From positions 145,701,140 to 145,765,139 of the forward strand of contig CM043955.1 in assembly GCA_014529385.2 (NCBI GenBank): 64,000 nt of DNA, written 5' to 3'. The translations under genes and the position numbers were made by a program. Source of the stretch: Adiantum capillus-veneris (taxonomy: Eukaryota > Streptophyta > Polypodiopsida > Polypodiales > Pteridaceae). Shown piece by piece: positions 46,637 to 57,766 of the stretch (positions within the stretch are counted from its first letter, which is position 1; each line of letters starts with the position of its first letter). Under the pieces are notes generated by a model. The model was given only the letters and a program-made list of their open reading frames with translations, did not search any database and had not been told where the DNA came from.

Positions 46637-46777
46637 CTCTTCCATTTCTTCATCAATGGCCCGTGAGATGGCCGGTATTTGTTCCTCCATGGGAGCTTTT
46701 CCCTTTCCATTGACATTGCTTGTTCCTGCCTCGCGGTCGTGGGAACCACCGCAACGAGTTCTCTTAACCGGAGCCAT
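46637..46777 (-). CDS. LTR-encoded exon 1 of the accessory gene, gypsy-2 3' LTR copy
   Basis: Forty-seven codons starting MAPVKRTRCGGSHDREAG and ending ...DEEMEE, stopping exactly at GAG|GTAGGT (a consensus donor, phase 0). It is open, with a few changes from the 5' LTR copy at 59,790-59,930. In this 3' LTR position it has no exon 2 downstream, so it could only splice into flanking DNA. Confidence 0.45.
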
Positions 46778-47587
46778 TTTACTCACTACTTTAAATAATT
46801 AGCTTGGAGAAAAAACTAAGGTTTGCACGCGTCATAACAACCCAATAGATAGATTAGCAATATCAATTAATCCCTCTTATAGGAGAGGTCTAGATTTTTC
46901 CATATAGCAATGATTATGAGTGACACATAATCCTATGGGAACCGGATCTAAAGATAATTACTCGGCTTACATGCTTAAGAATAATAGGATTTCACTAATG
47001 GAATTACCAGAGAGATGAATTAAGCACGATTAATCTCTTTCCTAGCAATTAGAGGGAACAGAATCACCGCATGCATAGGTGTGAGAAAAACCACCCCTTA
47101 GAGACTTAATGACAGATTAATCTTCCCTTATTTATAGCTTAATGCATAAGAGAAATGAATCTAATTCAGCTACAATATTAATGAGTGATAGAACGAATGA
47201 TTCTCATCAATCTACACAATTACCAGCTTACCGATTAATTACTATGCTACCTAGAGAGAGAAATTCTAATAATCATGCACTAATCATTAATCAAGAGTGA
47301 TGAATGGCTGATAATTTAGCTATGGGATGATGATTACATAATAGAATATGGTTAAGGAGAAATTAGAGAGTAATTAAAGAGAATTATGACTAGGAATAAG
47401 CATAATAGACGAGGAATTTAGATGGCAATGAAAAGAATTTACAGAAGGTATTAATTAAACCGTGGTTACCGTGATTAAGGGCTGATAATCCTCTCGATTC
47501 TCTAATCTAATCGAGCTTCTTGAGGTGAGAATTCGACAGCAACTCCCTCCTTGTTTCTCCTTCAAAAGGTGTGTGTACCAGCAGCAC

Positions 47588-47645
47588 CTTCCCAGTGTGT
47601 GTAGGTGTGTGTGTGTGTGTGTGTGTGCACTATATATGTGTGAGC

Positions 47646-47682
<37 letters not shown>
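47588..47682. repeat. (TG)n microsatellite in the gypsy-2 3' LTR, next to the TATA box
   Basis: Two TG blocks (about 47,606-47,628 and 47,650-47,680). The 5' LTR equivalent (60,755-60,870) is much longer. On the element's sense strand the repeat is (CA)n and lies directly downstream of the TATA-like box, so it would be at or just after the transcript start. Confidence 0.9.
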
Positions 47683-48351
47683 TAGGCCTTTAAATAGGCT
47701 CTTACAGGCTGAAAATCGATTTGTGTTGCTATAAGCATCTGAGTGAGCACTCAGTCCTTGCATTGGCAAGTCCAGTTCCCCTACCCACCAAGTGTCAGGT
47801 TGGCTTGGTTAACTGGCTCTGAGACCTAGTTACTGGCTTCGAAACTTCCCAAAGACTCCCACAAGGCAAGAGGGTGCCCCCTAGCTGCTAAAGCTGGTCT
47901 GGAGTGGCCTGGAACCCTTTCCCACATAGTCCCGGGCTCCGGTGCCTTCTCGCTCAATTTTTGGAAAAATTGATTTTAGGCTAAAACGGGTCATACAAGT
48001 CGGATTTTGATGCCATAAATTGCTATACGGAGCTCTAACTAAGGCGTACCGCCCCGAGTACCTGCCATATTTAGCAGTCCCTCGGGGTTCGAAAATGCTT
48101 TTTTTTCAAATTCGGGGTACGGGTGCGGTTTTTCGAGACGATCAAAACTGGACGGGTCGGTTGACCAAAAACTTACTATTTTTGGAATTTTTTTACAAAA
48201 ATTATTTTAGTTCACATTTCGAAGCTTTAATACATTCTAAACATCATGGCACGGACAGAATTTGGAAAACTGCTAAAAATAAAAACTTATTCCATTATAT
48301 TCAATTCATGGTACGAGGGTGCTCTTTTTGATCGGGGTCAGAGACCTTACA

Positions 48352-48364
48352 ACCTCCCCAACGT
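48352..48364 (-). other. Polypurine tract of gypsy-2
   Basis: GTTGGGGAGGT directly before the 3' LTR on the minus strand, the expected plus-strand primer. Gypsy-1 has the similar GTTGGGGTGAT. Confidence 0.75.
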
Positions 48365-48382
48365 GAAAAATTTGAGATTTCC

Positions 48383-49301
48383 TCATCTCAAGAATGTGTT
48401 TGGGTAATCTTTTATGAGCGTTGGTTCGTCCTCCCAAGTTGCATCTTCTTCAGGGTAATCCTTCCACTTTACCAGATGTTCCGTGATAGTTCTGTTGTGT
48501 AACTTCCTTTCCCTTGTTCCCAATACGTAGTCAGGTTGGAGCTCGAGAACTCCTTGTGGTGGCATGACTATCTGATCTGAGTCCAAGAATTGATCAGGGT
48601 TAGGAATATAGGGTTTGAGTAAGCTGACGTGGAACACATCATGAACCTTCAAGTTTGCAGGTAACTTTAGCTTGTAGGCTTGGTCACTCACAACCTTAAC
48701 GATCTCCAATGGTCCACAATACCTTGGGCTAAGCTTCTTATATCTGCCTAGTGATAAGTTTCTTTTCTTTGGTCGGACTCGTAGAAAAACCTTATCCCCT
48801 TCTTTGAAAGTTCTTTTCGAACGGTTCTTATCTGCATAGTGCTTCTGTCTATCCTGAGCTGCCTGAATGTCCTGGCTCACATAGCAAAGTATGTCTCCTT
48901 TCATTCCAGTCCAAAAATAACTCCTCCTGACAGCATGAAGAGTCTTAGCATAGCCTGGATGTCCGGATGTAGGGCTATCGTGTGCTTCATACAGAATAGC
49001 CTTCTTTAGAGCTGGGTCTCTGGGTACACAGAGTCTATGTCTGTAGTAAAGACATCCTCCCATAAGAGAGTAATCTTTAGCTTCAGGCATCTTATTCTGC
49101 TGGACTAGAGATACTATATGCTGGTACTCTGGATCTACCAAGGATGCTTCTTTGATTCTATCCCAGATAGGGTTATTTGGAATAGAGATAGCTCCGAGAA
49201 AGGATTTTCGGCTAAGACCATCTACAACTGCATTTTCCTTTCCTGGTCTATACTTTATGTCAAGGTCATATTCCTGTAATAGCTCTATCCATCGTCGTTG
49301 T
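48383..49301 (-). pseudogene. Gypsy-2 RNase H end, integrase lacking its catalytic core, and chromodomain
   Basis: Open from the copia boundary (49,301) to the stop. It begins with the end of RNase H and linker (RRWIELLQEYDLDIKYRPGK), then the integrase zinc-binding region (HDSPTSGHPGYAKTLHAVRR, YFWTGMKGDILCYV), and jumps straight to the region after the core (QAAQDRQKHYADKNR). The whole D,D-35-E domain of about 200 residues is absent without loss of frame. The GPLEIVK and DVFHVSLLKPY segments and a chromodomain (LVKWKDYPEEDATWEDEPTL) follow. Known chromodomains of this type direct integration to chromatin. Confidence 0.85.
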
Positions 49302-49521
49302 TGTTGGGATTAAAGCCCAAGTGGCCTCTTATGCGGATATGGCCGCCCGCCCGCCTAACTCACTCACCTCTAACTCTTTGTATATACTCACATATACTTT
49401 GTGAATACTAAGGTAATTGGGAGATAACCCTTCTAACAGTTCTCTGCGTACTGTACTGTGTAAGCTCACTGTGTGTGTGTGTGTGTGTGAGAGTCGACCC
49501 ACGCTCCGCTCCGCGACTTCA
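49302..49521 (+). repeat. 5' LTR of copia-2
   Basis: Starts TGTTGGGATTAAAGCC and ends CGCGACTTCA. It contains a TATA-like 'tgtatatactcacatatac' (49,379-49,397) and a (GT)n run (49,471-49,488). Confidence 0.95.
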
Positions 49522-49523
49522 AT

Positions 49524-49535
49524 TGGTATCAGAGC
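49524..49535 (+). other. Primer-binding site of copia-2
   Basis: TGGTATCAGAGC (initiator tRNA-Met type) two bases after the LTR end. The following 49,536-50,588 is about 1 kb of untranslated leader with no ORF of note. Confidence 0.95.
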
Positions 49536-50588
49536 CTTGGTTCAGTGCGGATTTGCGCAATCCCGCGCGCGCGCACTTTTTCGGAAAATTCTGGATCCGA
49601 AGTTCGAAAATTCACACTCGGCATTCCGGGAGCGTTTCCAGTAGGTGACCTGAAGTTTTACCCCCCTTTCGAAGCCGTTTATGCCCTCAGAATTTCGTTC
49701 TGAGCACTACAGCAGAAGATAGATTTTAGCCGCAAAGAAATCTGTCTTATGTAGATTGGCAACAGGAGGTGGACGACATCAATATCGGCATCGACATACA
49801 TCACTCATTAGTCTTCAGAGCATCATCTATAGACCAGGTACACATATATATCATCACATATATATATTGCAGTCTGCATTGTTACTTCTTGTGCTTGCCA
49901 GGTTCCAGGGGAGGTGTGGCCATACGACGGCTTGACACCACTGGCATGTATTGCAGATTGATGTACTATGATTGTGGGTCTACTAGTTGTGAGTCACGCT
50001 AGCAGACAGACCGCCGCAGCGGTCATAGGACAGTGATTGGTCTATTATAGGATGTATGCTAGTTCTGGGCAGTTTGCTGAGCCATCTGAGAGGGTCGTGT
50101 GTGAGGTTTTTTGAAGCCAAGCACTGGGGGCTGGGTTACCCAGTGTGAGGTGGATTAGGTTGCTGGAGTTCCCCTCTACACGCATCCTCTTCGTCGACTT
50201 TTATCCCTTAGGATGTATGACTTTGTGTAGACACTGGATTGCATCTTATGCGTCAGGCCGTTGAGGCATTGTTCAGGGTTCAGTCTTGAGACAGATACAG
50301 GTTCTGTCATCGCCCAGAGAGGAGACAGTGTATGCTTACAGGACAGCATATTACAGAGATTTTTTTTAGATTTGTCACTGGTCAGCTATTTATGATTGTT
50401 TTTTGAGCTATCTTTTGGTTCCCAGAGCTCAGTTTACAGGGGAGACTCTGTCAAAAATTTTCAAAATACTGACAGTTCCTGAGGAGAGGTGTTCAGCTTG
50501 TTGATTACAGCTTGTTTACTGTGTACAAAGGCCAGCTTACAGGGGAAACTCTGCCGGATTTTTCTCAGGAGTAAGCAGTTTGGCAGAT

Positions 50589-53500
50589 ATGGCATCTTCT
50601 CAAAGTGAGACTCTTTACAACATAAAGAAGCTGGATGGCACAAACTTTCCATTCTGGAAGAAGCAGATTTGGCAGGTTTTGGTGCAGAAAAAACAAGTGA
50701 AGCCACTGAAGCTCAAAGGGGAGAGACCAGAAGGTATGGCTGAAGATGAGTGGGAAGAGCTTGACGAGTTAGCTTGTTCCACAATCATGCTGACATTGGC
50801 AGAAAATGTTTACTTCAACGTAGCAGAAGAGACTACAGCGTATGGCGTATGGCAAAAGCTATGTGGTATGTACGAGAAACAAAGTGCTACTTCTCATATT
50901 TACTGGCTCAAGAAATTGGTGGATTTGAAGATGAAGGAAGGGACAGCCATGTCAAATCATCTGAATGAATTTCACACAATTTTCAGCCAGTTAACAGCAC
51001 AAGAGATAGTCTTTCCAGATTCAGTGAAGGCTATGTTTCTCTTAATCACTTTGCCAGACAGTTGGGATACTTTTCGTACAGCGTTAAGTAATTCTGTCGC
51101 GCCAGAAGGTCTTACAAGTGCCAATGTAGAAGGCAGCTTGCTCACAGAGGAAGTGAACAGGAAGAACATTGACAAAGGCAAAGGCAATAGTGCTTTGGTC
51201 GTTCGAGGGAGACAACAGTTTAAAGAGAAGAAGGGTAAGAAGGCACAAAACCGAAGTAAGTCTCGTGATTCGAAGTCAAAGGATGACATAGAATGCTACC
51301 ATTGTGGCAAGAAGGGTCACATGAAGCAAGACTGTACGAAGTGGAAACAAGAAAAAGGAAAAACAAAGAGTTGTGAGCAAGATGAAAAGAAGAGTTCAGT
51401 GAAGATTGAAGAGGTGAATGTCACAGGATCTGGTTCAGACAGTGATTCTGGTATAGCAGCTGGTGACATCTTCCTTACAAGCAATCTTGATTCTGTTTTC
51501 TTGACTGCAGAGGATGGACATGCTATGAGTGATTGGATTATCAACTCAGGGGCATCTTTACATGTTTCTCCGCACAAAGAGTGGTTTACATCATATGTGG
51601 CTACTAAAGATTATGTCAGACTTGGCAATGAGCAGGTTTGTGACATACTTGGAGTGGGAGATGTGCAGTTGAAGTTTCAGAATGGCTCTTCTTTATGGCT
51701 CAAGAATGTCAGACATGTTCCAGCAATCCGAAAGAGCTTGATTAGTACAGGGAAGTTGGATGATGCGGGTTATGTGACAGTTTTTGGGAACAGCGCTTGG
51801 AAGATCTCCAAAGGTTCGATGACTGTAGCACATGGCAGCAAGTCAGGAACTCTGTACACTTTACATGTTTCAGAGGTTAAAAACCATGTAATTAATGTGA
51901 TTGAGAAGCCAAGTGTGTCATTGTGGCATCGTAGGTTGGGACATATGTCAAAAAGAGGAATGGAAATACTTTCTCATTATGGTTATTTGCCTGGCTTTTC
52001 ATTTCAAGATTTCGAGTTTTGTGAGCATTGTGTTTATGGTAAGCAAACACAGGAACCGCACAGATCAAAGAGGAATCGTAGGGACGAACGGTTAGCTCTT
52101 CTACAGAGTGATCTATGCGGACCAATGCCTAGTTTGTCACTAGGGGGAGCAGCGTACTTTTGTACATTCATAGATGACTATTCTCGCAAAGTATGGGTTT
52201 ACTTCTTGAAGCACAAGGATGAGGTGCTCAAGGTCTTTAAGACATTCTTGCAGCTGGTGGAGAATCAGAGTGGTCAGAAGCTGAAGTGCTTGAGAACTGA
52301 CAATGGTGGAGAGTACGTTTCCAAAGCTTTTCAAGACTTTTGTGAAGCAAAAGGGATTAAGCGGGAACTTACTGCACCATATAATCCTTCACAGAATGGG
52401 GTTGCAGAACGTATGAATAGGACCATACAAGAGAAGGTCAGAAGCATGTTGTCAAATGCTGAGTTGCCTGATGGATTTTGGGCGGAAGCAGTGGCTACAG
52501 CAGTCCATTTGATCAACAGGTCTCCTAGTAGGGTTCTGGATAAGAGTGCAGTGGCCGAGATGCTATGGACAGGCAAGGCACCTTCGTATAAGCATCTCAG
52601 AGTCTTTGGTTGTGAAGCTTTTAGCCATATTCCTAAGGAGTTCAGAAATAAGTTAGAACCAAAGAGCAAGAAGTGTATATTTCTTGGCTACGGAGAATCA
52701 GGCGAGATGGGTTACCGGCTTTGGGATCCTGAGTCCAGAAAGCTTATTCGTAGCAATGATGTGCATTTCAATGAAGCCAAGTTTCACGCTAAGCCAGAGA
52801 AGACAGAGGAGATCAGAAGAGTTGTCTTCAGGGAAGATGGACCTAGTGCTAGCACATCAAGACAGCATGGTCAAGCTCAGGAACAGCCTATAGTGGCTAG
52901 AGAGGCAGAATCAGTTGTGGTGAGACGTTCTGAGCGTGTCTCCAAACCACCTGATCGTTATGTGCCATCTCTAAATTATGTCATGCTCACAGATTGCGGA
53001 GAACCATCTTGTTACAAGGAAGCATTACAAGTGGTTGACTCGAAAAAATGGCAGTTGGCCATGCAGTCAGAGATGACAGCTCTGCATAAAAACCAGACAT
53101 GGAAGTTGGTTAAATTACCACAGGGCAAAAAGGCTCTACCTTGTAAATGGGTTTATAGGTATAAGATCACCGCTCATGATAGTCAGCCAAAGTACAAAGC
53201 AAGGCTTGTTGCCGAGGGCTTTAAGCAAGAACAAGGAATTGACTTTGATGAAGTCTTCTCTCCAGTGGTCAAGATGACTACATTGAGATGCTTTCTTGCA
53301 TTGGTTGCTATATTGGATTTGGTGTTGCACCAAATGGATGTCAAGACAGCGTTCTTGCATGGTGATTTAGATGTGGAAATTTACATGCAGCAGCCAGAAG
53401 GGTTTGTTGAGAAAGGAATGGAACATTTGGTATGCCAGTTGTTAAAGAGTCTTTATGGCTTAAAACAATCACCGAGGGCATGGTACCATAAGTTCCACCA

Positions 53501-54560
53501 GTTTATGCTTTCTCAAGGCTACAAACGTAGTGAGTTCGATCACTGTCTATATACAAAGAAGGCTAAGGATGGCAGTTGGTTGATCCTTATTTTGTATGTG
53601 GATGACATGTTGATTGCTTGCAAACACTTGGAAGAAATTTCAGCTTTGAAGTCAAAGATGGCAAAATCGTTTGACATGAAAGACATGGGTGAGGCAAGTC
53701 ATATACTTGGTATGTGCATTGAGTGAGACAAATCAAAGAAGTTGATTTGGTTATCTCAAACAGAGTATATTGACAAGGTTTTGCAACGTTTCAATATGGA
53801 GAAGGGAAAGGAATTGAGTGTTCCATTTCCACCATATGTGAAACTTAGCAAACAAGATTGTCCTGTGTCTGAGGAAGAAAAGGCTGAAATGGATAAGATT
53901 CCATATGCGTCTTCAGTGGGTAGTTTGATGTATGCAATGATTGCTACACGTCCGGATATTGCATTTGCAGTGGGAGTGGTTAGCAGATATATGTCAAATC
54001 CCGGCAAGAAACATTGGGAGGCAGTGAAAGGTATCATGAGATACTTAAAACATACAAAGAGTATGCGCATATGCTATGGTAGTCAGGATTTGAGTGTCAG
54101 AGGATACACTGACTCAGATTATGCAGGAGACATGGATAAGAGGAGATCTACATCAGGCTATGTCTTTACATTGGATGGAGGTGCCATATCATGGCAATCT
54201 CGATTACAAGATTGTGTTACGCAGTCTACTACAGAAGCTGAGTATGTTGCAGCAAATGAGGCATGCAAAGAAGCTATTTGTCTTGGTAGATTGGTTGCAG
54301 ACTTGGGAATCAAAGTAGATATGCCAGAGTTATATTGTGATAGTCAAAGTGCTATACAATTGGCAAAGAATCCAGTGTTCCATTCGAAGACTAAGCATAT
54401 TGATGTCAAATATCACTTCATTAGGGAAGTACTTGAAGACAAGCAGATACAACTGCTGAAGCTGAAGATCCACACCAAGGACAATCCTGCTGATCTACTC
54501 ACAAAGGGACTTCCAAGAGAGGGCTTTGTGCATTGTCGTGAGTTATTGGGCATTGGATAG
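50589..54560 (+). pseudogene. Copia-2 gag-pol polyprotein, one in-frame stop
   Basis: Starts MASSQSETLYNIKKLDGTNF (the ATG at 50,589 could give MADMASS... only from a non-ATG codon upstream). Order: Gag; CCHC knuckle CYHCGKKGHMKQDC; protease; integrase with H..H/C..C (HRRLGHMSKRG, FCEHCVYGK), then D, D, E (LLQSDLCGPM, DNGGEYVS, SQNGVAERMNR); RT (WVYRYKI, MDVKTAFLHGDL, YVDDMLIAC); RNase H (YTDSDYAGD, TEAEYVAA, YCDSQSA); TAG at 54,558. A single TGA at 53,724-53,726 splits RT from RNase H. The protease site reads INSGAS where copia proteases have DSGAS, a lost catalytic Asp. Otherwise all domains look intact. Confidence 0.95.
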
Positions 54561-54644
54561 ATGGCAGCCATGTAAATCTTTGTACATTTATGTTCATAGA
54601 TTTACAGTTACTTAAAGTGCCACATTGGACTTTAAGTGGGAGGT

Positions 54645-54862
54645 TGTTGGGATTAAAGCCCAAGTGGCCTCTTATGCGGATATGGCCGCCCGCCCGCCTA
54701 ACTCACTCACCTCTAACTCTTTGTATATACTCACATATACTTTGTGAATACTAAGGTAATTGGGAGATAACCCTTCTAACAGTTCTCTACGTACTGTACT
54801 GTGTAAGCTCACTGTGTGTGTGTGTGTGAGAGAGTCGACCCACGCTCCGCTCCGCGACTTCA
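54645..54862 (+). repeat. 3' LTR of copia-2
   Basis: Starts TGTTGGGATTAAAGCC directly after the purine tract and ends CGCGACTTCA. The GT run is shorter than in the 5' LTR, with an extra GA pair. Confidence 0.95.
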
Positions 54863-55913
54863 ATTGTTGCATATTGAGAATAGGTTGAGTAAAAATCCAT
54901 TTAAAGCTCTTGTGGTCTGTAACCAGCTGAAACTTGCGTCCGAGAAGATAATGTCTCCATAACTTCAGCGCGTGAATAACCGCTAAAAGTTCCAAATCAT
55001 GAGTAGGATAATTCTTCTCGTGATCCCTCAGCTTTCGCGAAGTATAAGCCACTAGTCTTCCTTCTTGAGTAAGAACTCCGCCTAGAGAAAATTTGCTAGC
55101 GTCGGTCGCTACTTCAAATTACTTATTGAAATCTGGAAGCTTTAAAATAGGAGCTGAGACCAAGAACTCTTTTAGCTTAGAAAAGCTAGATTCGTGCTCG
55201 GCCTTCCATTCGATCCTCATTCCTTTCTTCAGGAGTTCCGTCAAAGGTGCAGCAATACGTGCATAGTCCTTGACAAAAATCCTGTACCATCCCGTTATCC
55301 CAAGAAATCCTCTGACTTCGCTGACGGTAGATGGTTGAGGCCAATCAACGATGTCCTTGACTTTGTCTGGGTCCACTGAACTCCCTTCAGTCGATATGAC
55401 AAATCCAAGATAGTTGACCTTTGGTGAGCAAAAAGTGCACTTGCTCTCTTTAGCGTAAAGTTGGTGTTCTCGAAGAAGATCAAGTACTTTGGGAACATGT
55501 TCTTCGTGGCCTGCCTCGTTCTTAGAATAGATCAGAATGTCATCAAAGAAAACCAAGACAAAATCATCCAGGTAAGGTCTGAAAATATCCTGCATAAGTT
55601 GATTGAAGCTTGCAGGAGCATTTGTTAGACCAAAAGACATTACTGTGAACTCGTAGTGTCCATACCTAGTATTGAAAGCTGTCTTTGGAATATCTGATTC
55701 CTTGATCCTGATTTGGTAATATCCTGACCTTAGATCTATCTTTGTAAACATTTTGGCGCCGTGGATCCTGTCCAAGAGTTCTTCAATCCTTGGAATTGGA
55801 TACTTGTTCTTGACAGTTACCTGGTTCAGTCCACGGTAGTCTATGCATAGCCTTAAGGTTCCATCCTTCTTCTTTTGAAAAAGAACTGGAGCACCCCAAG
55901 GAGAAGTACTGGG
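54863..55913 (-). pseudogene. Gypsy-2 reverse transcriptase and RNase H N-terminal part
   Basis: RT motifs: [20 protein letters not shown], then [43 protein letters not shown]; catalytic [10 protein letters not shown] (commonly YLDD or FFDD in this group); [20 protein letters not shown]. RNase H: ATDAS, AYTSRKL, HDLELLAVIHALKLWRHYLL, TDHKSFKW, ending at the copia boundary. A TGA at the left of [10 protein letters not shown] and a TAA after DFNK (55,116-55,118) stand where related proteins usually have Arg and Gln, i.e. single C-to-T changes. Confidence 0.9.
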
Positions 55914-56676
55914 TCAAATGAATCCTTGCTCAATGAGTCGCCTAAGTTGTTCCTTGAGTTCGATGGCCTTGGGAAGTGACATTTTATAAGGTCTTTTTGA
56001 GATAGGTTCACATCCAGGGATAGTTTCAATCTCATGATCTACCTCTCTATGTGGCGGAAGATTCGTAAGGTCTTCTGGGAATACATCATCATACTCTCTC
56101 AACCAGTTTGGTCGAAGTGAGGTATCTGCTTGGTCCACTTTGTTGAGCTTTATCGCATAAATTTGATGTCCCTTTCTTAATCCCTTCATAAGTCTGCTAG
56201 CCTTTACTAGAGTAGCCCTAGGTCTCCCATTTTCCCCCTGGATTAAGGCTTCATAACCCAAGTTATCTGTAAAGGTAAAGTTTCCTTGTGCACAATGTAT
56301 GTGGGCCCTATTTTGCTTTAGCCAGTCCATCCCTAGTATCCCATCAAAGAATCCTAAGGGTAGGGTTCGAAATTGGGCAGAAGTTGGATGTCCCCCTAAA
56401 TCAAAGTCGATTTTTCCTGCAGAATGTTGAGATACTACTTCCTTGCCGTTTGCTAACTCTACAACTAGCTTTCTTATCTAGCCTTAACTTCCTCATGCAT
56501 CTGGGTGAAAGAAATGAAAGAGTACTACCACAATCTATAAGGAAGTTAACTTGTTCACCTCTGAGAGATCCTGGCGTATGAATGACTGCGTATTGCTCAC
56601 AACCATTGGGATTGTCAATTGCATCATGTAGGGTTGTTCTCTCCACTGCTTCGTCACCCATATTTGGTTGTACCAC
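55914..56676 (-). pseudogene. Gypsy-2 protease and protease-RT linker
   Basis: The protease part (56,676-56,401) has FLIDCGSTLSFLSPRCMRKL; the usual motif in this group is DSGSTHSF, so Asp is kept and Cys replaces Ser. A frame change follows near 56,460-56,400. The linker (56,330-55,914) has MDWLKQNRAHI, the PPHREVDHEIETIPGCEPIS block and KEQLRRLIEQGFI before the stop, the standard lead-in to RT. Confidence 0.8.
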
Positions 56677-56730
56677 TGCGGCATTTACTCTGGCGGTAGC
56701 TCCACGCCCTTGCCCTCTGTTTATCCTTCC

Positions 56731-57548
56731 TCATCCTCCTCTTCCATTAGCTTGGCCACGCCCACGGGTATTCAAGGGTATGGCATTGGTGTTGGTTGCC
56801 TGAATGTTCCTGGGGCAATTGGATATGTAATGTCCATGCTCGCCGCAACCATAGCATCGAACATCGGGGAACTCCATGGTTGTGGTGGTAGCCACAATAG
56901 GGCACTGGTCATATGCTTGGTTGGTTGGTCTGTTATTCCAAGCAGTTGTCCTTGCCCTCTTTGCCCAATGATTCCTCCTGTTCTGATTAACCTTTTGTAC
57001 TTCAAGAGCTAGAGGTTTGGCCCTCAACAAGGCATCCTGTAGTGTCGTTGGGCTTGAGAGCTTCCAATCGAGTATTGAGAGGGTCGATTAGCCCTTGGCA
57101 GAACCTCGCCACCTGTTGTTCCAAGGTCATCTTAGGAGCATATCTCCGAAGAGTGACAAACTTTGCATAATATTCTTCGACAGATGAATTCAGCTGCCGA
57201 AGTGAAAAGAATTCATTCATCCTCAAGGTTCTATAGGCAGGCGGTAAATAACGCCCCATTATCGCAGCTTTGATGTCTTCCCAGGACTGGGAAGATCCCT
57301 TAATATCCATGTCCTTGCAATGTTGCTTCCACCATATCTTGGCATCGCCAGTCAAGCGGAACATCGCAAGCATGGTCTGATTTACGGGTTGGGTCCCCCC
57401 AGCTTCAAAATAGTCGTCCATGGCTTCCATCCACACTTCCGCATCTCTTTCCACATTTGCCCCCTCGCCCTTAAAGATCGGAGGTTGGGCTTGCTTAAGG
57501 ATAAGCTTCTTTTCTTGCGCTGCCGAGTACAGAGCAACAGGCGGTGCC
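56731..57548 (-). pseudogene. Gypsy-2 Gag
   Basis: The retrotransposon Gag domain is at 57,454-57,060 (FRLTGDAKIWWKQHC, RYLPPAYRTLRMNEFF, SVEEYYAKF, ARFCQGLIDPL). An upstream part is open to about 57,548 (QEKKLILKQAQPPIFKGEGA) without a sure start codon. A frameshift near 57,030 separates it from the zinc knuckle CYGCGEHGHYISNC (56,850) and a Gly/Arg-rich tail. Gag would form the particle and bind RNA. Confidence 0.85.
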
Positions 57549-57766
57549 TACATGGGTTATACGAAATTCTTGATACCATTACTTGGATTTAAAAATAGAC
57601 ACGAGACTTTAATAAAATTTCAAAATTCCATTTTATCAAGAGGCAAAGATTCAGAGATTAAAAACACTTTATTGATAAAAATTTATTACAATTGAAACCC
57701 CTCAAGGTTTAGGATAACTGATGATCAGCTTATTACATGGCTTTATGGATTGTGTATGACATACAC
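57549..57766 (-). other. Spacer between accessory exon 2 and gag
   Basis: AT-rich, non-coding, about 220 bp. It includes TGGTATCAAGAATTTCG just before gag, which resembles part of a PBS but lacks the rest. Confidence 0.4.

Larger units (their letters stand above)
45550..48351 (-). repeat. 3' LTR of gypsy-2 (2.8 kb)
   Basis: Starts TGTAAGGTCTCTGACC (48,351) and ends GACCTCACA (45,550). It shares the TGTAAGG start with gypsy-1. It contains the TATA-like TATTTAAA on the minus strand near 47,690, a TG microsatellite just after it, and the MAP exon with its donor. It is very similar to the 5' LTR, indicating a younger insertion than gypsy-1. Confidence 0.9.
49302..54862 (+). mobile_element. Young Ty1/copia retrotransposon (copia-2), 5,561 bp
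   Basis: LTRs of 220 and 218 bp, nearly identical apart from TG-repeat length and a few substitutions. It has a Met-type PBS, one long gag-pol frame and a PPT (TTTAAGTGGGAGG). It sits inside gypsy-2's RNase H; removing it restores a continuous LNMQQRRW-like frame there. The flanks are GTTGT (left) and ATTGT (right), a 5-bp TSD with one change. It is the most recent insertion in the window. Confidence 0.95.

Noticed and set aside
51892..52669. Minus-strand ORFs opposite copia-2 gag-pol
   Set aside because: Antisense shadows of a clearly coding frame with all expected domains.
57549..57600. Second primer-binding-site-like sequence (TGGTATCAAGAATTTCG) before gypsy-2 gag
   Set aside because: Only the first eight bases agree with the Met-type PBS, and the true PBS stands next to the LTR end at 58,376-58,387.
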